From the NCBI GenBank assembly GCA_938020525.1, contig CALIHW010000005.1, forward strand, positions 1 through 64,000: a DNA stretch of 64,000 nt. The letters are read 5' to 3'. Under the pieces are notes generated by a model that saw only the letters and a list, made by a program, of their open reading frames with translations, had not been told where the DNA came from and made no database searches. Below, piece after piece: positions 1-8,769 of this stretch. Position 1 is the first letter of the stretch. Every line of letters starts with the position of its first letter. The translations under genes were made by a program, and so were the position numbers. The stretch is from an uncultured Granulosicoccaceae bacterium. Its GTDB lineage: Bacteria; Pseudomonadota; Gammaproteobacteria; Granulosicoccales; Granulosicoccaceae.

Positions 1-48
1 GGTTTTGACTCACTTCAAACATTTGACAGTTCTCGGAAGAGTGTTTGC

Positions 49-215
49 CTAGGAGCTTGTCCGAGAATGAATGATCTACTGCGAAAGCGATCTTTTGGCC
101 AGCTATTACGATCGATATCGTTAAATATGAATGACTATTCGTCTCAATCGATCGAAATATCTGACTCAAAATCTCACTTTCTCGCTACGGCCCTCATTCT
201 CGGACAAGCTCCTAG
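49..215. mobile_element. MITE-like element, copy 1
   Basis: A 159-bp element (53-211) begins GAGCTTGTCCGAGAATGA and ends with the inverted counterpart, CATTCTCGGACAAGCTC. It is flanked on both sides by CTAG (49-52 and 212-215), consistent with a 4-bp target duplication. A second copy of exactly the same length lies at 50811-50977 and differs at only four positions that I could find, all transitions. No transposase can be read inside, so it is a non-autonomous miniature element that would need a transposase in trans. IS5-type elements often duplicate YTAR sites, which CTAG fits, but the parental family is not established from this window. Confidence 0.8.
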
Positions 216-705
216 AAGTTGTCTCGCTCTGCGTCCATATCTTCCAGGGACGCTACAACGGAACATGCGCAACACCAGCTCTTTAAATTCCAGTGACTTA
301 ACGTGATTGTGATTTTATCGGATGGGGGATTGCAATAATCGTGTTCCTTCCCGACTGGCCTGAATGCCAAGCTCGGACAACCTTTGATTTGACAATTTAT
401 AAAAATTATTATTAAGCAATCGCTACCACTTGCTGATGCGCACATTGCGGGGAAATTTATCGCGCAAGTTACAAAGGGTGTCCATGTTAGAATGTCGTCC
501 TGAAGCAGGAGGCTAAAACCTTGCGAATTAAGATCAAACCGGCGGCAATGAAACACCTCACATTCAGATCAACAGAAGAAACGCCAACAAACAATGATTT
601 AGCCCAATTAGTGTGGTCAATTTTTGCCAAGGTGAGATAATATGAGAAGAGTTCTGTTTGAGCTCAAAGACACCACCTTGAAATACATTTAAGGATCTTC
701 AGTTC
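216..705. other. Gene-poor stretch upstream of the TRIC-like gene
   Basis: Between the MITE and the GTG start at 706 I see no convincing gene. A 114-codon minus-strand reading frame (212-556) has no family resemblance, and its end overlaps the MITE boundary, so it is taken as chance. An AAGGA ribosome-binding motif at 691-695 belongs to the next gene. Confidence 0.5.
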
Positions 706-2379
706 GTGGAAGTGTTGTATTTACTCGATCTCATCGGTACCGCCGTGTTCGCCTATTCCGGCGCACTCGCGGCACGTGGTCATGGCTATAATATATTGGG
801 TGTGCTTTATATTGCCCTGTTAACCGCCGTTGGCGGTGGTACAGTGCGCTACCTTCTGCTACAGACACCTGGTTTATTCTGGTTCGAATCAAGTGGCTAT
901 GCGTGGGTTGTAATTGCCGCGGTAAGCCTCAGCTATGTGCTTAAGGTGCGCACCAATTCTATTCCGTTTTATTTGCTCGACAGCTTTGCATTGGCGGTGT
1001 TTATCGCGATCGCTTTTAACGCTGCAATCAGTCAGGGTTTTTCCACCCCTGTTGCTATTGGAGTAGGTACCATAACAGGCATCGGTGGTGGCCTGATTCG
1101 AGACGCTATTACCAGCCAGCAACCACAGGCATTGTCTGATCCCGTCTACCCGGGCTTGATATTCTCAGGTTGCGCGGGTTGCATATTAGGGCTTCTCACA
1201 GGCTATCCCATGTGGCCCCTGTCAATTGCTTTCGTATTAACAGTTGCAGCAACCTCAATCGTTATGCGTGAACGTTTGCCTGCAGTTGTTGCCAAGCCTC
1301 CTGACGCTTTAATTGCCAGTTCATTTGCAAACGCAAGCTCAGAAAAAAAACACAGAGGGGAGTCGATACCCAGAGCAATAGCAAAGGCGGCGACGGTTCT
1401 TATTATGGTGCTTGCAATAGGATTTTATTTTTTATCACCATCGTCCAATCAAGCAATTGCCATGAAATCGACCGCTAACAAGTTGCCGTTGGTTACTGCA
1501 TCCTCAGCCGACAGGCTATTTAATAAATACGTTGCTAACGCTCAAACGCAATTGGAAAAAAATGACCTCACTGGAGCCACCCAATCAATCAAAAATGCAA
1601 CTTTACTAAAACCGCAGCATCCACTCATCGATCGGTTGGATGAAGAGCGCGCGCTTTTAGACAGCTACCTGCAACATATTGCTGTGGCAGAGACTGCCTA
1701 CGACGCAGATGATTTTCAAGCCATGCAATACTCGCTTTCACAGGCTGCGGTTTACGATCGTCGTGATCACCGCTACACCAATTTACTAACCGCCTTGAGC
1801 GCACGCTTAAACCAGATAGATATCGACAAAAAGCAACAGGCAATAGCTGAATCCGGCACCGAGTTTCACATCACAAGTGCCAGGTATTATTTGCAAATGG
1901 GTAATACGGAGGCAGCCGGACGCGAGCTTACAAAGGCAGAATCTTACGGGCTGCAGAAAACGCTAATTGCAAACCTTAGGGCTGAATTAAGCTCCAAAGT
2001 GAAACAAGAGTCCAGCAACGCGACACCGGCATTAAATATTCCGAAAGACAAGCTAAGCCCACAGGAACTACAGTACGCTGAGGCGCAATTTAGTCAATTA
2101 CAGAAAGCCATCGAGCTTAGAAATTTAGCCGCCTTGAAAATATTGACGACTAAAAACAATGAAAAATACAATCTATTTGATCAGCTGTTTAATCGATATG
2201 TTCAATTTGATGTGCATCTTACGGAGCTTACAAACCAAAAGAAAAACGTGTCTGTGCAGCTGGAGCTTGAGAGAATGAGACTACCCAGTGGCAACTACAC
2301 CTATCCATCTAGCGAGTATGGTGTGATCGCGTTAAGTCTGAAACTGACAGATGAAGGCTGGACTAAAATACAATGGTAA
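706..2379 (+). CDS. TRIC/YicG-type membrane protein fused to a helical repeat tail
   Basis: A 557-residue protein with two parts. Residues 1 to about 200 match the UPF0126/TRIC (Gly_transporter) fold, which has two copies of a three-helix unit. Each copy carries a glycine-rich motif: GGGTVRYLL near residue 45 and GGGLIRDAI near 127. Family members are normally only about 200 residues and act as small cation or glycine channels. Here a further membrane helix (about 226-246) leads into roughly 300 mostly helical residues that look like TPR-type repeats (about 265-430), followed by a short mixed C-terminal domain. The start is GTG, 10 bases after AAGGA. The next gene begins 6 bases after the stop, suggesting an operon with the SUMF-fold lipoprotein. 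The N-terminal assignment is firm; the role of the tail is unknown. Confidence 0.8.
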   Translation: MEVLYLLDLIGTAVFAYSGALAARGHGYNILGVLYIALLTAVGGGTVRYLLLQTPGLFWFESSGYAWVVIAAVSLSYVLKVRTNSIPFYLLDSFALAVFIAIAFNAAISQGFSTPVAIGVGTITGIGGGLIRDAITSQQPQALSDPVYPGLIFSGCAGCILGLLTGYPMWPLSIAFVLTVAATSIVMRERLPAVVAKPPDALIASSFANASSEKKHRGESIPRAIAKAATVLIMVLAIGFYFLSPSSNQAIAMKSTANKLPLVTASSADRLFNKYVANAQTQLEKNDLTGATQSIKNATLLKPQHPLIDRLDEERALLDSYLQHIAVAETAYDADDFQAMQYSLSQAAVYDRRDHRYTNLLTALSARLNQIDIDKKQQAIAESGTEFHITSARYYLQMGNTEAAGRELTKAESYGLQKTLIANLRAELSSKVKQESSNATPALNIPKDKLSPQELQYAEAQFSQLQKAIELRNLAALKILTTKNNEKYNLFDQLFNRYVQFDVHLTELTNQKKNVSVQLELERMRLPSGNYTYPSSEYGVIALSLKLTDEGWTKIQW

Positions 2380-2385
2380 TATCAA

Positions 2386-3576
2386 GTGTCGACTAACAAC
2401 TCTCTTTCAAACCATTTCAGAGTGGCGATGCTCGGGTTGCTCTTGCTGCTGAATGGATGTCACAGTGAGCCCTCAACAAGCAGCTTCGTACTACCGGAAG
2501 GTATTCGTCAGGCGGCCGCTATAAATCCCGTGGCGTTGTCACTTGAAATTCGAGTTAACAATGGACAACCACAAGTATTTAGAGGTCAGGGAACAAACGA
2601 CTCATGGATTGTACCCCTTGAAGTACCCGCATCATCGAACGTCACTTTGATAGTCACCTGGATAGAAATTGTCGAACAGGAACGTCTGGAGTTGGCGAAT
2701 CAGAGCATTGAGTTCACCACCGATGCAGACGCTATCGACGTTTCCCTCGGCACCGACTACATCACTTCTGGCGCCGGTTTTGACTATGATAGTGACGGAA
2801 TTTCGAATCTTGATGAGCGAATTAACGACACAAACCCATTGATTGCCGATACGGGCACTTTTGTTGTTAATGAGCCAGAAACCGTTCCAGTCTCTTCGGG
2901 GTGTTTTGCGATGGGCAGCCCGGAGACGGAGCCACTTAGAAAGCTCGATGAAAATCAGCACGACGTTTGTGTTAACGACTTTGCAATCGGTAAGTACGAA
3001 ATCACCTTCGAACAATATGATCAGTTTGCCGTACTTACCGAAAGACAAAGACCGGACGATCGCGGTTGGGGTCGCGGTGCGCGGCCAGTGATTTTGGTGA
3101 GTCATACAGACGCGACCGCCTATGCTCAGTGGCTTAGTGAGCAGACGGGTAAGAATTACCGGCTACCTACAGAAGCTGAATGGGAATACGCTGCCAGAGC
3201 CGGAACAACCACCCCATTTAGTACAGGCCAATCGATCTCAGAGGAACAGGCAAATTTTAACGCAAGTGTCACCTACAACGGCGGGCAGCTCGGCAGTCGG
3301 GCGCAAAGCACAGTTCCAGTCGGTTCTTATGCTGCAAACCCGTGGGGTATTCACGATATGAACGGCAATGTCTGGGAGTGGACTTGCAGTGCTTATTCCA
3401 TCGAATACACCGGGGCAGAGCAGAATTGCGACCCCGATCCAAATACCGATACCTATGCCGAACGGGGCGGTGCGTGGGACACACCGCCAGAAGATCTTCG
3501 AAGTGCAAGACGAATGCGTAATACCCGGGATCGTTTCTTTTTCTACCTTGGGTTCAGGATTGCACTGGAAGAGTAG
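2386..3576 (+). CDS. Lipoprotein with SUMF1/FGE-sulfatase fold, non-catalytic
   Basis: The 396-residue protein starts at GTG 2386 with a signal peptide ending in a lipobox, LLNGC, so Cys25 is probably lipidated. Residues about 130-150 hold an Asp-rich, thrombospondin-3-like calcium motif (DYDSDGISNLDE). The C-terminal 230 residues are a SUMF1 fold with the hallmarks RLPTEAEWEYAARAG and MNGNVWEWT. The Cys pair that defines a true formylglycine-generating enzyme (GGSxxCxxSYC) is missing; the equivalent stretch reads GGAWDTPPEDLRSARR. It is therefore a binding or structural SUMF domain on the periplasmic face of a membrane, not a sulfatase activator. It lies 6 bases downstream of the TRIC-like gene and may be coupled to it. 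Confidence 0.82.
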   Translation: MSTNNSLSNHFRVAMLGLLLLLNGCHSEPSTSSFVLPEGIRQAAAINPVALSLEIRVNNGQPQVFRGQGTNDSWIVPLEVPASSNVTLIVTWIEIVEQERLELANQSIEFTTDADAIDVSLGTDYITSGAGFDYDSDGISNLDERINDTNPLIADTGTFVVNEPETVPVSSGCFAMGSPETEPLRKLDENQHDVCVNDFAIGKYEITFEQYDQFAVLTERQRPDDRGWGRGARPVILVSHTDATAYAQWLSEQTGKNYRLPTEAEWEYAARAGTTTPFSTGQSISEEQANFNASVTYNGGQLGSRAQSTVPVGSYAANPWGIHDMNGNVWEWTCSAYSIEYTGAEQNCDPDPNTDTYAERGGAWDTPPEDLRSARRMRNTRDRFFFYLGFRIALEE

Positions 3577-3608
3577 AAGGTATAGAACAGATGCGCTGCA
3601 ATTCCGGG

Positions 3609-4316
3609 TTATCGCGGCAGTGGCACAGTTAGAGTAACGGGTACCGTTGCACCACCACCCTCGCCAACACCGGAATCGGAATCCCCACCACCGGAGGATG
3701 CAAGTACCCCGAGTACTAATAAACTCACGGCACCCCACAGCAGAAGATTGGGTTTTTCAGAGTCATTTGCAATAATAGCCTGGTCTGTAGCGCTGTTGAT
3801 CGAGTCTCGTTGATTGTTGTTTTCACCGGCACTTGTACTAAAAGCATCAGACCCGGTGGAGGCAGGCTGCGTCTCCACGGTATTGGTGATTGCCGTATCG
3901 CTAGCTGGAACTGATAAGGTGCGTTTAAACGGCTCGAACGGAAAGCCGCGCAGCACCTTGTTACCGCCGGTATCTATCACTAAAAAATAATAGTCGAGAT
4001 ATTTTTGTTCGACTGTAGTTGAAGTTGATGCGATAAAATCCTGAGTATCTGGTACCGACTGCATAAGAATTGGTCGGTAGTCGTCCTGCAAGTTGCTTTT
4101 TATCATCAGGTTTACGCTCTGTATCCCCTGAAGATCAAAGGCACGGACCTTAAAAGACTGAGCCTCACCGGCCACTCCTTCAGAGATTGCAACATGCGTG
4201 ACTTCCGGGGGATCAAGATCGAGCCCTGCAGCGTGCACCGCAGTGGTTGCAAACTGCTGAAGCAGGAGCGTAATTACACACAACCACCTGGTTGCTTTGC
4301 TGTTTGTTGTCACCAT
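3609..4316 (-). CDS. Secreted/membrane-anchored protein with Ig-like domain
   Basis: A 235-residue protein of unrecognised family, convergent with the SUMF lipoprotein. It has a signal peptide (cleavage probably after AVHAA). Residues about 35-130 resemble a bacterial Ig-like or fibronectin-type sandwich: DPPEVTHVAIS at the start, then alternating strands and a GGNKVLRGFPF strand. A Ser/Thr/Asn-rich linker follows. A hydrophobic segment near residues 185-205 (LLLWGAVSLLVLGVLASS) is followed by a glycine-rich tail, GGGDSDSGVGEGGGA. This layout suggests a periplasmic domain held by a C-terminal anchor. Function unknown. Confidence 0.65.
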   Translation of the reverse strand: MVTTNSKATRWLCVITLLLQQFATTAVHAAGLDLDPPEVTHVAISEGVAGEAQSFKVRAFDLQGIQSVNLMIKSNLQDDYRPILMQSVPDTQDFIASTSTTVEQKYLDYYFLVIDTGGNKVLRGFPFEPFKRTLSVPASDTAITNTVETQPASTGSDAFSTSAGENNNQRDSINSATDQAIIANDSEKPNLLLWGAVSLLVLGVLASSGGGDSDSGVGEGGGATVPVTLTVPLPR

Positions 4317-4523
4317 TTTTCGCTCCCTGGCGGTCCAATGAAGTACTTAAGCCTCGAAACGCTCGTCGAGACCGACTCTACGTTCAATAGTAACTGTTTC
4401 TGTGCTGCTTATCAGTACTTGCGTCTGTAGCAAACGCTGGCAGCCAGTGGTGCTGAGCTATAGTGGGATGCCCGAAGGCGCAAATAGAAACTATCGGATG
4501 AGTGATGACTGCAATAGATTTAA

Positions 4524-4546
4524 GCCGCCTTTAGTAGAAAGGCGGC
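4524..4546 (-). terminator. Hairpin downstream of the MBL-fold gene
   Basis: Perfect 9-bp inverted repeat GCCGCCTTT / AAAGGCGGC with a 5-base loop, 30 bases past the stop of the minus-strand hydrolase gene. On the minus strand it is followed only by TTAAAT, so it is a weak intrinsic terminator at best. Confidence 0.55.
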
Positions 4547-4575
4547 CTGCCTGGACCGTTTAGGGCGACTAGTTG

Positions 4576-5466
4576 TTACTTGGCTTCTTCCGGGAAGATA
4601 AATGGTAGTACAAAATCGATGGCCGCATCCATTCCAAGGTCGGGGAATGCTTCGGTCATACCATTCTTGAAGTCTTCACCGTTTTTGGTGCTACCCAATA
4701 AGTCACCTGCTTTACCGAGCCATGCTATGTTGGTGTCATAAACTGCTGGGTTAGTTGTGGTTCCATGACCGGATAAGACGATCGGGTAGTCGTCACTGCC
4801 AGCTTTCAGGTCCTTTAGTGCGGCAATCCAGCTTGGGGGTTGACCGGCAAGAATCATATGTACGCCGCTGTATACAATATCTCCAACAGATATGACGCCA
4901 TAGTCGGGTAGCTTAGTCACCAATTGCTCCTCAGCTTCGGCATTCATAACTGATTCAAACAGAAAAGTAACACCATCAATTTTTACTGATCCCGGCTCCA
5001 TAGCTTTCGGTATTACAAATGTGCTGGCAACTGCCTCCCCGAACTGCGCTTTCTTCTCATCAATCTCCTTCTGGCCGTGAGCCTTGATTTTTGCGGCAAC
5101 TGATTTCAGCGCATAGATATCAATATCATTAAAAGCTTCACTACCGAGAAAATGATCCGGGTGCTCATGCGTTATGACCAGCCGCTCAATCGGCTTGTCC
5201 AGACTATCCGCATATGCACGATAGTCATTTGCCATCGGTAATATAAACTGCGTGTCAATTAGTACCAGTTGACTGGCTGTTTCAATAATGTGAGTGTTAT
5301 TGGCAAACACTTGCTGTGGAGAGAGATAGCTGTGCACTTTCACATCACCGAGATCGTTAACGGTAACCGTTGCACCTGTTTCACGTTTTATGGTTGAGCT
5401 TTCGGCAATAGCCTGAGAGCCGAAACATGTCATTGCAACAGTTATTAGGGCCACTATTTTCTTCAT
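4576..5466 (-). CDS. Periplasmic metallo-beta-lactamase-fold hydrolase
   Basis: A 296-residue protein with a signal peptide (MKKIVALITV to about AIA). The MBL-fold zinc motif HxHxDH is intact (His100, His102, Asp104, His105 in HEHPDHFLG). The later ligands can also be seen: an Asp in VGDIVYSG near residue 198 and a His in LSGHGTTT near 237. The subgroup resembles glyoxalase-II/quinoprotein-relay-like hydrolases, which cannot be assigned a substrate by eye. The LysR gene upstream on the same strand is 203 bases away and may regulate it. Confidence 0.85.
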   Translation of the reverse strand: MKKIVALITVAMTCFGSQAIAESSTIKRETGATVTVNDLGDVKVHSYLSPQQVFANNTHIIETASQLVLIDTQFILPMANDYRAYADSLDKPIERLVITHEHPDHFLGSEAFNDIDIYALKSVAAKIKAHGQKEIDEKKAQFGEAVASTFVIPKAMEPGSVKIDGVTFLFESVMNAEAEEQLVTKLPDYGVISVGDIVYSGVHMILAGQPPSWIAALKDLKAGSDDYPIVLSGHGTTTNPAVYDTNIAWLGKAGDLLGSTKNGEDFKNGMTEAFPDLGMDAAIDFVLPFIFPEEAK

Positions 5467-5669
5467 CTTTAGTCCTTTTTGGTAAACTAATGAGGGGAGT
5501 CAGCGAAACCGCCTCTCACAGATTCGTATGTCTGCGACAGTCGTTACACAACGACTAGAGGTTAATCACTAAGAAGGGGTCAGATAAGAGGTTAAATACA
5601 AAACGGATTGTTCTGCTGTGGAGAACAATCAAAGGCTGCTATCAGTGTGTGAAAACTAGATCCGTATAC

Positions 5670-6554
5670 CTACCGATTGGCATTGTCTGCCAGAAATCGA
5701 ACAAAAAGCAGAGCTAAACTCTCCCGTCTTGAACGATCCGGCCAGACAGCCTGCAGTGACAAAGGCATAACTGACCAACCGGGGATGACATGCACCAGCT
5801 CGCCCCGTGCAATACCGCGACTGGCGAGACTTTCAGGGATCATTGTTAGACCCTGATGGCGTATTGCAAACTCGTACAGTGCATAGGCGGAGTCTACTTC
5901 AATACGGTGTTTACACTGCACAGTCTCTGTATGCCCATCTGTAGATACGAACTCGGCTCGTTCGCCACGCATGGAAAAATGTACCCAGTCCCAGGTTTCG
6001 AGATCTACAGGGCTGGATGGCTCCGGTTTTGACATTACATAGTCAGGACTTGCAACCAGCAGCCGGTTTGCATGGCCAATGTTGCGCGACATTAACTCAC
6101 TGTCTTTCAACCAACCTGCCCGAATTCCGACATCGAAACCTTCTTTTATCAGGTCCTGTTGGTGATCGGAGAACTGAATTTTCAGTAATATCTTTTTATA
6201 GTTATTTGAAAATTCAGACAGGGTTGTCATCATCTCTGTCTGTGCGATAAAAGCGGGAGCGGTAACGCGAAGCTCTCCAGTCGGTTCTGTTGAAATTAAA
6301 TTTAGCGCATCCAGGCCAGTTTCTGCTTCCAGTAACATCCCGGTGACCTTTGGGTAAAGAATTTCTCCTTCACTGGTCAAAGACAATTTTCGCGTAGAGC
6401 GATACAGCAGGGTAACACCCAGATCACTTTCAAGATCAGACACTATTTGACTGACCCGGGAGGGAGCAAGATCAAGATGCCCGGCCGCGCCTCGAAAAGA
6501 ACCTTTATCCACCACTGTGGCAAAAATGGCGAGACTCTTAAGCTTTTCTATCAT
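5670..6554 (-). CDS. LysR-family transcriptional regulator
   Basis: A 294-residue regulator. The N-terminal winged helix-turn-helix spans residues about 5-62 (FRGAAGHLDLAPSRVSQIV as recognition region), followed by the LysR substrate-binding domain with the SDHQQDLIKEGFDVGIR segment typical of the CrgA/AaeR-like subgroup. Length is normal. It lies upstream of and on the same strand as the MBL-fold hydrolase; many CrgA-type LysR proteins control adjacent redox or hydrolase genes, but that target is inference. Confidence 0.92.
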   Translation of the reverse strand: MIEKLKSLAIFATVVDKGSFRGAAGHLDLAPSRVSQIVSDLESDLGVTLLYRSTRKLSLTSEGEILYPKVTGMLLEAETGLDALNLISTEPTGELRVTAPAFIAQTEMMTTLSEFSNNYKKILLKIQFSDHQQDLIKEGFDVGIRAGWLKDSELMSRNIGHANRLLVASPDYVMSKPEPSSPVDLETWDWVHFSMRGERAEFVSTDGHTETVQCKHRIEVDSAYALYEFAIRHQGLTMIPESLASRGIARGELVHVIPGWSVMPLSLQAVWPDRSRRESLALLFVRFLADNANR

Positions 6555-6776
6555 CGCTGGTTAAAGGATTAAATCCGCTGCGTGTGTGGTTTTAAAATTA
6601 TACGCTGACAAAATCACCTGTGGCGACTGGCTGCTTTGTATTCGTACACGCAGTATAGTTTTCTCACAAGGAATAATCAGGTTAGGTCGAACCGATATAT
6701 TCTAGCTTCAATAGATTTACGCCATTTGTAAGTAGCGAACCCAGGTTTCTGCACATGAGATAATCTCCACGGAAAG

Positions 6777-7256
6777 TTACTTCTTACCAGCAACAGGTTC
6801 ATCGATATCGTCGATGTTCACAAGACTCCAGGGCATGCCGATCTGGCGAAAAATACGTTTGTTTAAATTGGGGTAATCGCCTACATCATGATCGAGTCGT
6901 TGGCCAACAACGATACATTTCAAAATCGAATCACCGGTATTTTTCAAACAGTGTGCTTCACCACCAGCTCGATAGCCGATGAAGTCCCCTGATTTTACCT
7001 CATATGATTCGTTTCCAATTTGTGCGTCTGCGCACCCCTGTAGAATGTAGACACATTCATCTTCGTGGTAGTGCTTATGAAACTCCGTAGACTCATGTCC
7101 GGGCTGGATTTCAATAATGTGAAACCCGAATCCGGTCAGGCCGGTGAGGTCACCAAGGGACTTATTAATGCGCTGTGCATTGTCGTTCAGGAAATGAGTT
7201 TTTGATGTACCTTCAATTTGCTCGATTTCTTCTTTTGTGATCAGGTAATTATCCAT
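6777..7256 (-). CDS. Cupin-domain protein
   Basis: A 159-residue single-domain cupin. Motif 1 contains the metal-binding pattern in EFHKHYHEDECVYIL (His, His, Glu) and motif 2 the His in GGEAHCLKN. The C-terminus (IFRQIGMPWSLVNIDDI) is an extension seen in small cupins of sugar or amino-acid metabolism. It is 42 bases downstream of the aldo/keto reductase gene on the same strand, so the two probably share a transcript. Substrate unknown. Confidence 0.85.
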   Translation of the reverse strand: MDNYLITKEEIEQIEGTSKTHFLNDNAQRINKSLGDLTGLTGFGFHIIEIQPGHESTEFHKHYHEDECVYILQGCADAQIGNESYEVKSGDFIGYRAGGEAHCLKNTGDSILKCIVVGQRLDHDVGDYPNLNKRIFRQIGMPWSLVNIDDIDEPVAGKK

Positions 7257-7298
7257 TGTGCTCTCCGATAAGATAGATATCGTTGTGAAAATAAACGC

Positions 7299-8273
7299 TC
7301 AGTCCCGCTCGGCATCTGCGTCTTGCATGCGGTCATCTGTGTAGCGGTTGCCAACCACCGTCGATTCATTGATTAACTCATTGAGTGCGTCAACAGTATG
7401 TTGGGAGAGGCTGACAGAAGCGGCGCCAGCATTCTCTTTCATAAACTCGATATGTTTTGTTCCGGGTATAGGTACGTCATTTTTCCGATGTAGTAACCAT
7501 GCAAGGGCCAATTGAGCCATTGAACAATTGTTCTGTTCCGCTATTTCTGCAAACGGTACTAACAGCTTTTTATTTTCTGCATAAGCGTCCGGTTCAAAGC
7601 GGGGACGGGCGATAGTGGTGCGCAAATCGCCTTCAACCAGTTGAGTAACATCCGCTGCCTTGCCGGTTAAGAATGCTCTGCCCAGTGGAGAGAATGGCAC
7701 CATGATGACACCGAGCTCATCACACGCCTCAAGAATGCCGCGTTCCGGTGTTCTTGACCACAAAGAATATTCCGACTGCAATGCTGCTATCGGGTGAACT
7801 TCGTTAGCACGACGCAAGTTCTCACAACATACTTCGGATAATCCGATCTCCCGCACTTTGCCATCCTTGACTAGCTTAGATAGCGCCTCAGTGCTTTCTT
7901 CAATGGGTATATTTGGATCAACGCGGTGTAAATAGTAGAGATCAATAACATCAGTGCGTAAACGCTTCAGGCTGTTTTCACAGCTCTCAACTATACCGGC
8001 GGGGTCGCCATTAATTCCATCGCGTGATAAACCGCATTTTGTAGCAAGGACGTATTCACTTCGTCGGCTTTCGAGTGCTTCGCCAATCAGTGTTTCGTTG
8101 TGACCAGAACCATAAACCTGTGCAGTGTCGAGAAATGTATAACCGACATCCAGTGCCTCGTTGAGCAATCTTTTGGATTCCTCATCATCTGCTTTTCCAT
8201 AGCCCATAGACATGTTCATACAACCTAGTCCAATTTCTGAGACGGACAGGGAGCCGATGGTGCGCGTTTTCAT
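7299..8273 (-). CDS. Aldo/keto reductase
   Basis: A 324-residue NADPH-dependent oxidoreductase of the AKR superfamily (YajO/Tas-like group). The catalytic tetrad is complete: Asp49 and Tyr54 (FLDTAQVYGSG), Lys79 (LATKCG) and His116 (YYLHRVDP). The cofactor-binding end (IPGTKHIEFMKENAGAA) is also present. A single domain of usual length. It precedes the cupin gene in one likely operon. It probably reduces a sugar-like or small aldehyde; the substrate cannot be read from sequence. Confidence 0.93.
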   Translation of the reverse strand: MKTRTIGSLSVSEIGLGCMNMSMGYGKADDEESKRLLNEALDVGYTFLDTAQVYGSGHNETLIGEALESRRSEYVLATKCGLSRDGINGDPAGIVESCENSLKRLRTDVIDLYYLHRVDPNIPIEESTEALSKLVKDGKVREIGLSEVCCENLRRANEVHPIAALQSEYSLWSRTPERGILEACDELGVIMVPFSPLGRAFLTGKAADVTQLVEGDLRTTIARPRFEPDAYAENKKLLVPFAEIAEQNNCSMAQLALAWLLHRKNDVPIPGTKHIEFMKENAGAASVSLSQHTVDALNELINESTVVGNRYTDDRMQDADAERD

Positions 8274-8401
8274 TTGTTTTTCTCGAGTTGGTTAGTAGTG
8301 CTTTTTGTTGTGTTGTCGCGAGCTCTAGTTTATACGATAGTCTGAGTTGTAGTTCGACGTCCGGGCGGCCGAATGCCTGACTCTATTGGTTCATCTGCCG
8401 T

Positions 8402-8539
8402 TCAGATTGACCTTATGAGTACACCATTTTTTACTTTGTTATATTTGAAATCTAAGGTGTCATGACATAAAGTATCCGTACCTGCATAAGACTGAGGCAG
8501 GGAAATTACGTATGCCAAGAACGCTAAGGAGCGAACCAT
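8402..8539 (-). pseudogene. Possible remnant of a secreted glutathione peroxidase
   Basis: A 45-codon minus-strand frame starts MVRSLAFLAYVISLPQSYAG, which looks like a signal peptide, and continues TDTLCHDTLDFKYNKV before a stop. The C-x-D-T-L-D-F block resembles the beginning of exported glutathione peroxidases of Proteobacteria (CPxTLDF...). The redox-active domain that should follow is absent. The call rests on about 15 residues and is tentative. Confidence 0.3.
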
Positions 8540-8769
8540 GATACCCGGACTACTGATGTTTTTATTGTATCTGACTTTCAGATGGCGAAGAGTCGAATGG
8601 TGGTAGATCACCAACACTCCGCTACACAAGCAAGAAAATACGAAGAAATACCTATTGCTGTAAGTCAATTTACATTGTGTTTTATGTGATCGCACTGCGT
8701 GCGCAGTGCGATTCATATGACTTAATTAGTGGGCTGATCTGGTTGGCTAATGTGGCAGGCTAAAAGCTA

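Noticed and set aside
212-556. 114-codon minus-strand frame beside the MITE
   Set aside because: No family resemblance, unlikely composition, and it ends exactly at the MITE boundary.
2632-3105. 157-codon frame antisense to the SUMF lipoprotein gene
   Set aside because: Shadow of the real gene; its composition shows no family pattern and no ribosome-binding site.
2386-3576. Calling this gene a second formylglycine-generating enzyme
   Set aside because: The catalytic Cys pair is missing and the product is a lipoprotein.
3238-3738. 166-codon minus-strand frame overlapping two genes
   Set aside because: Cys/Trp-rich shadow translation spanning the convergent gene ends.
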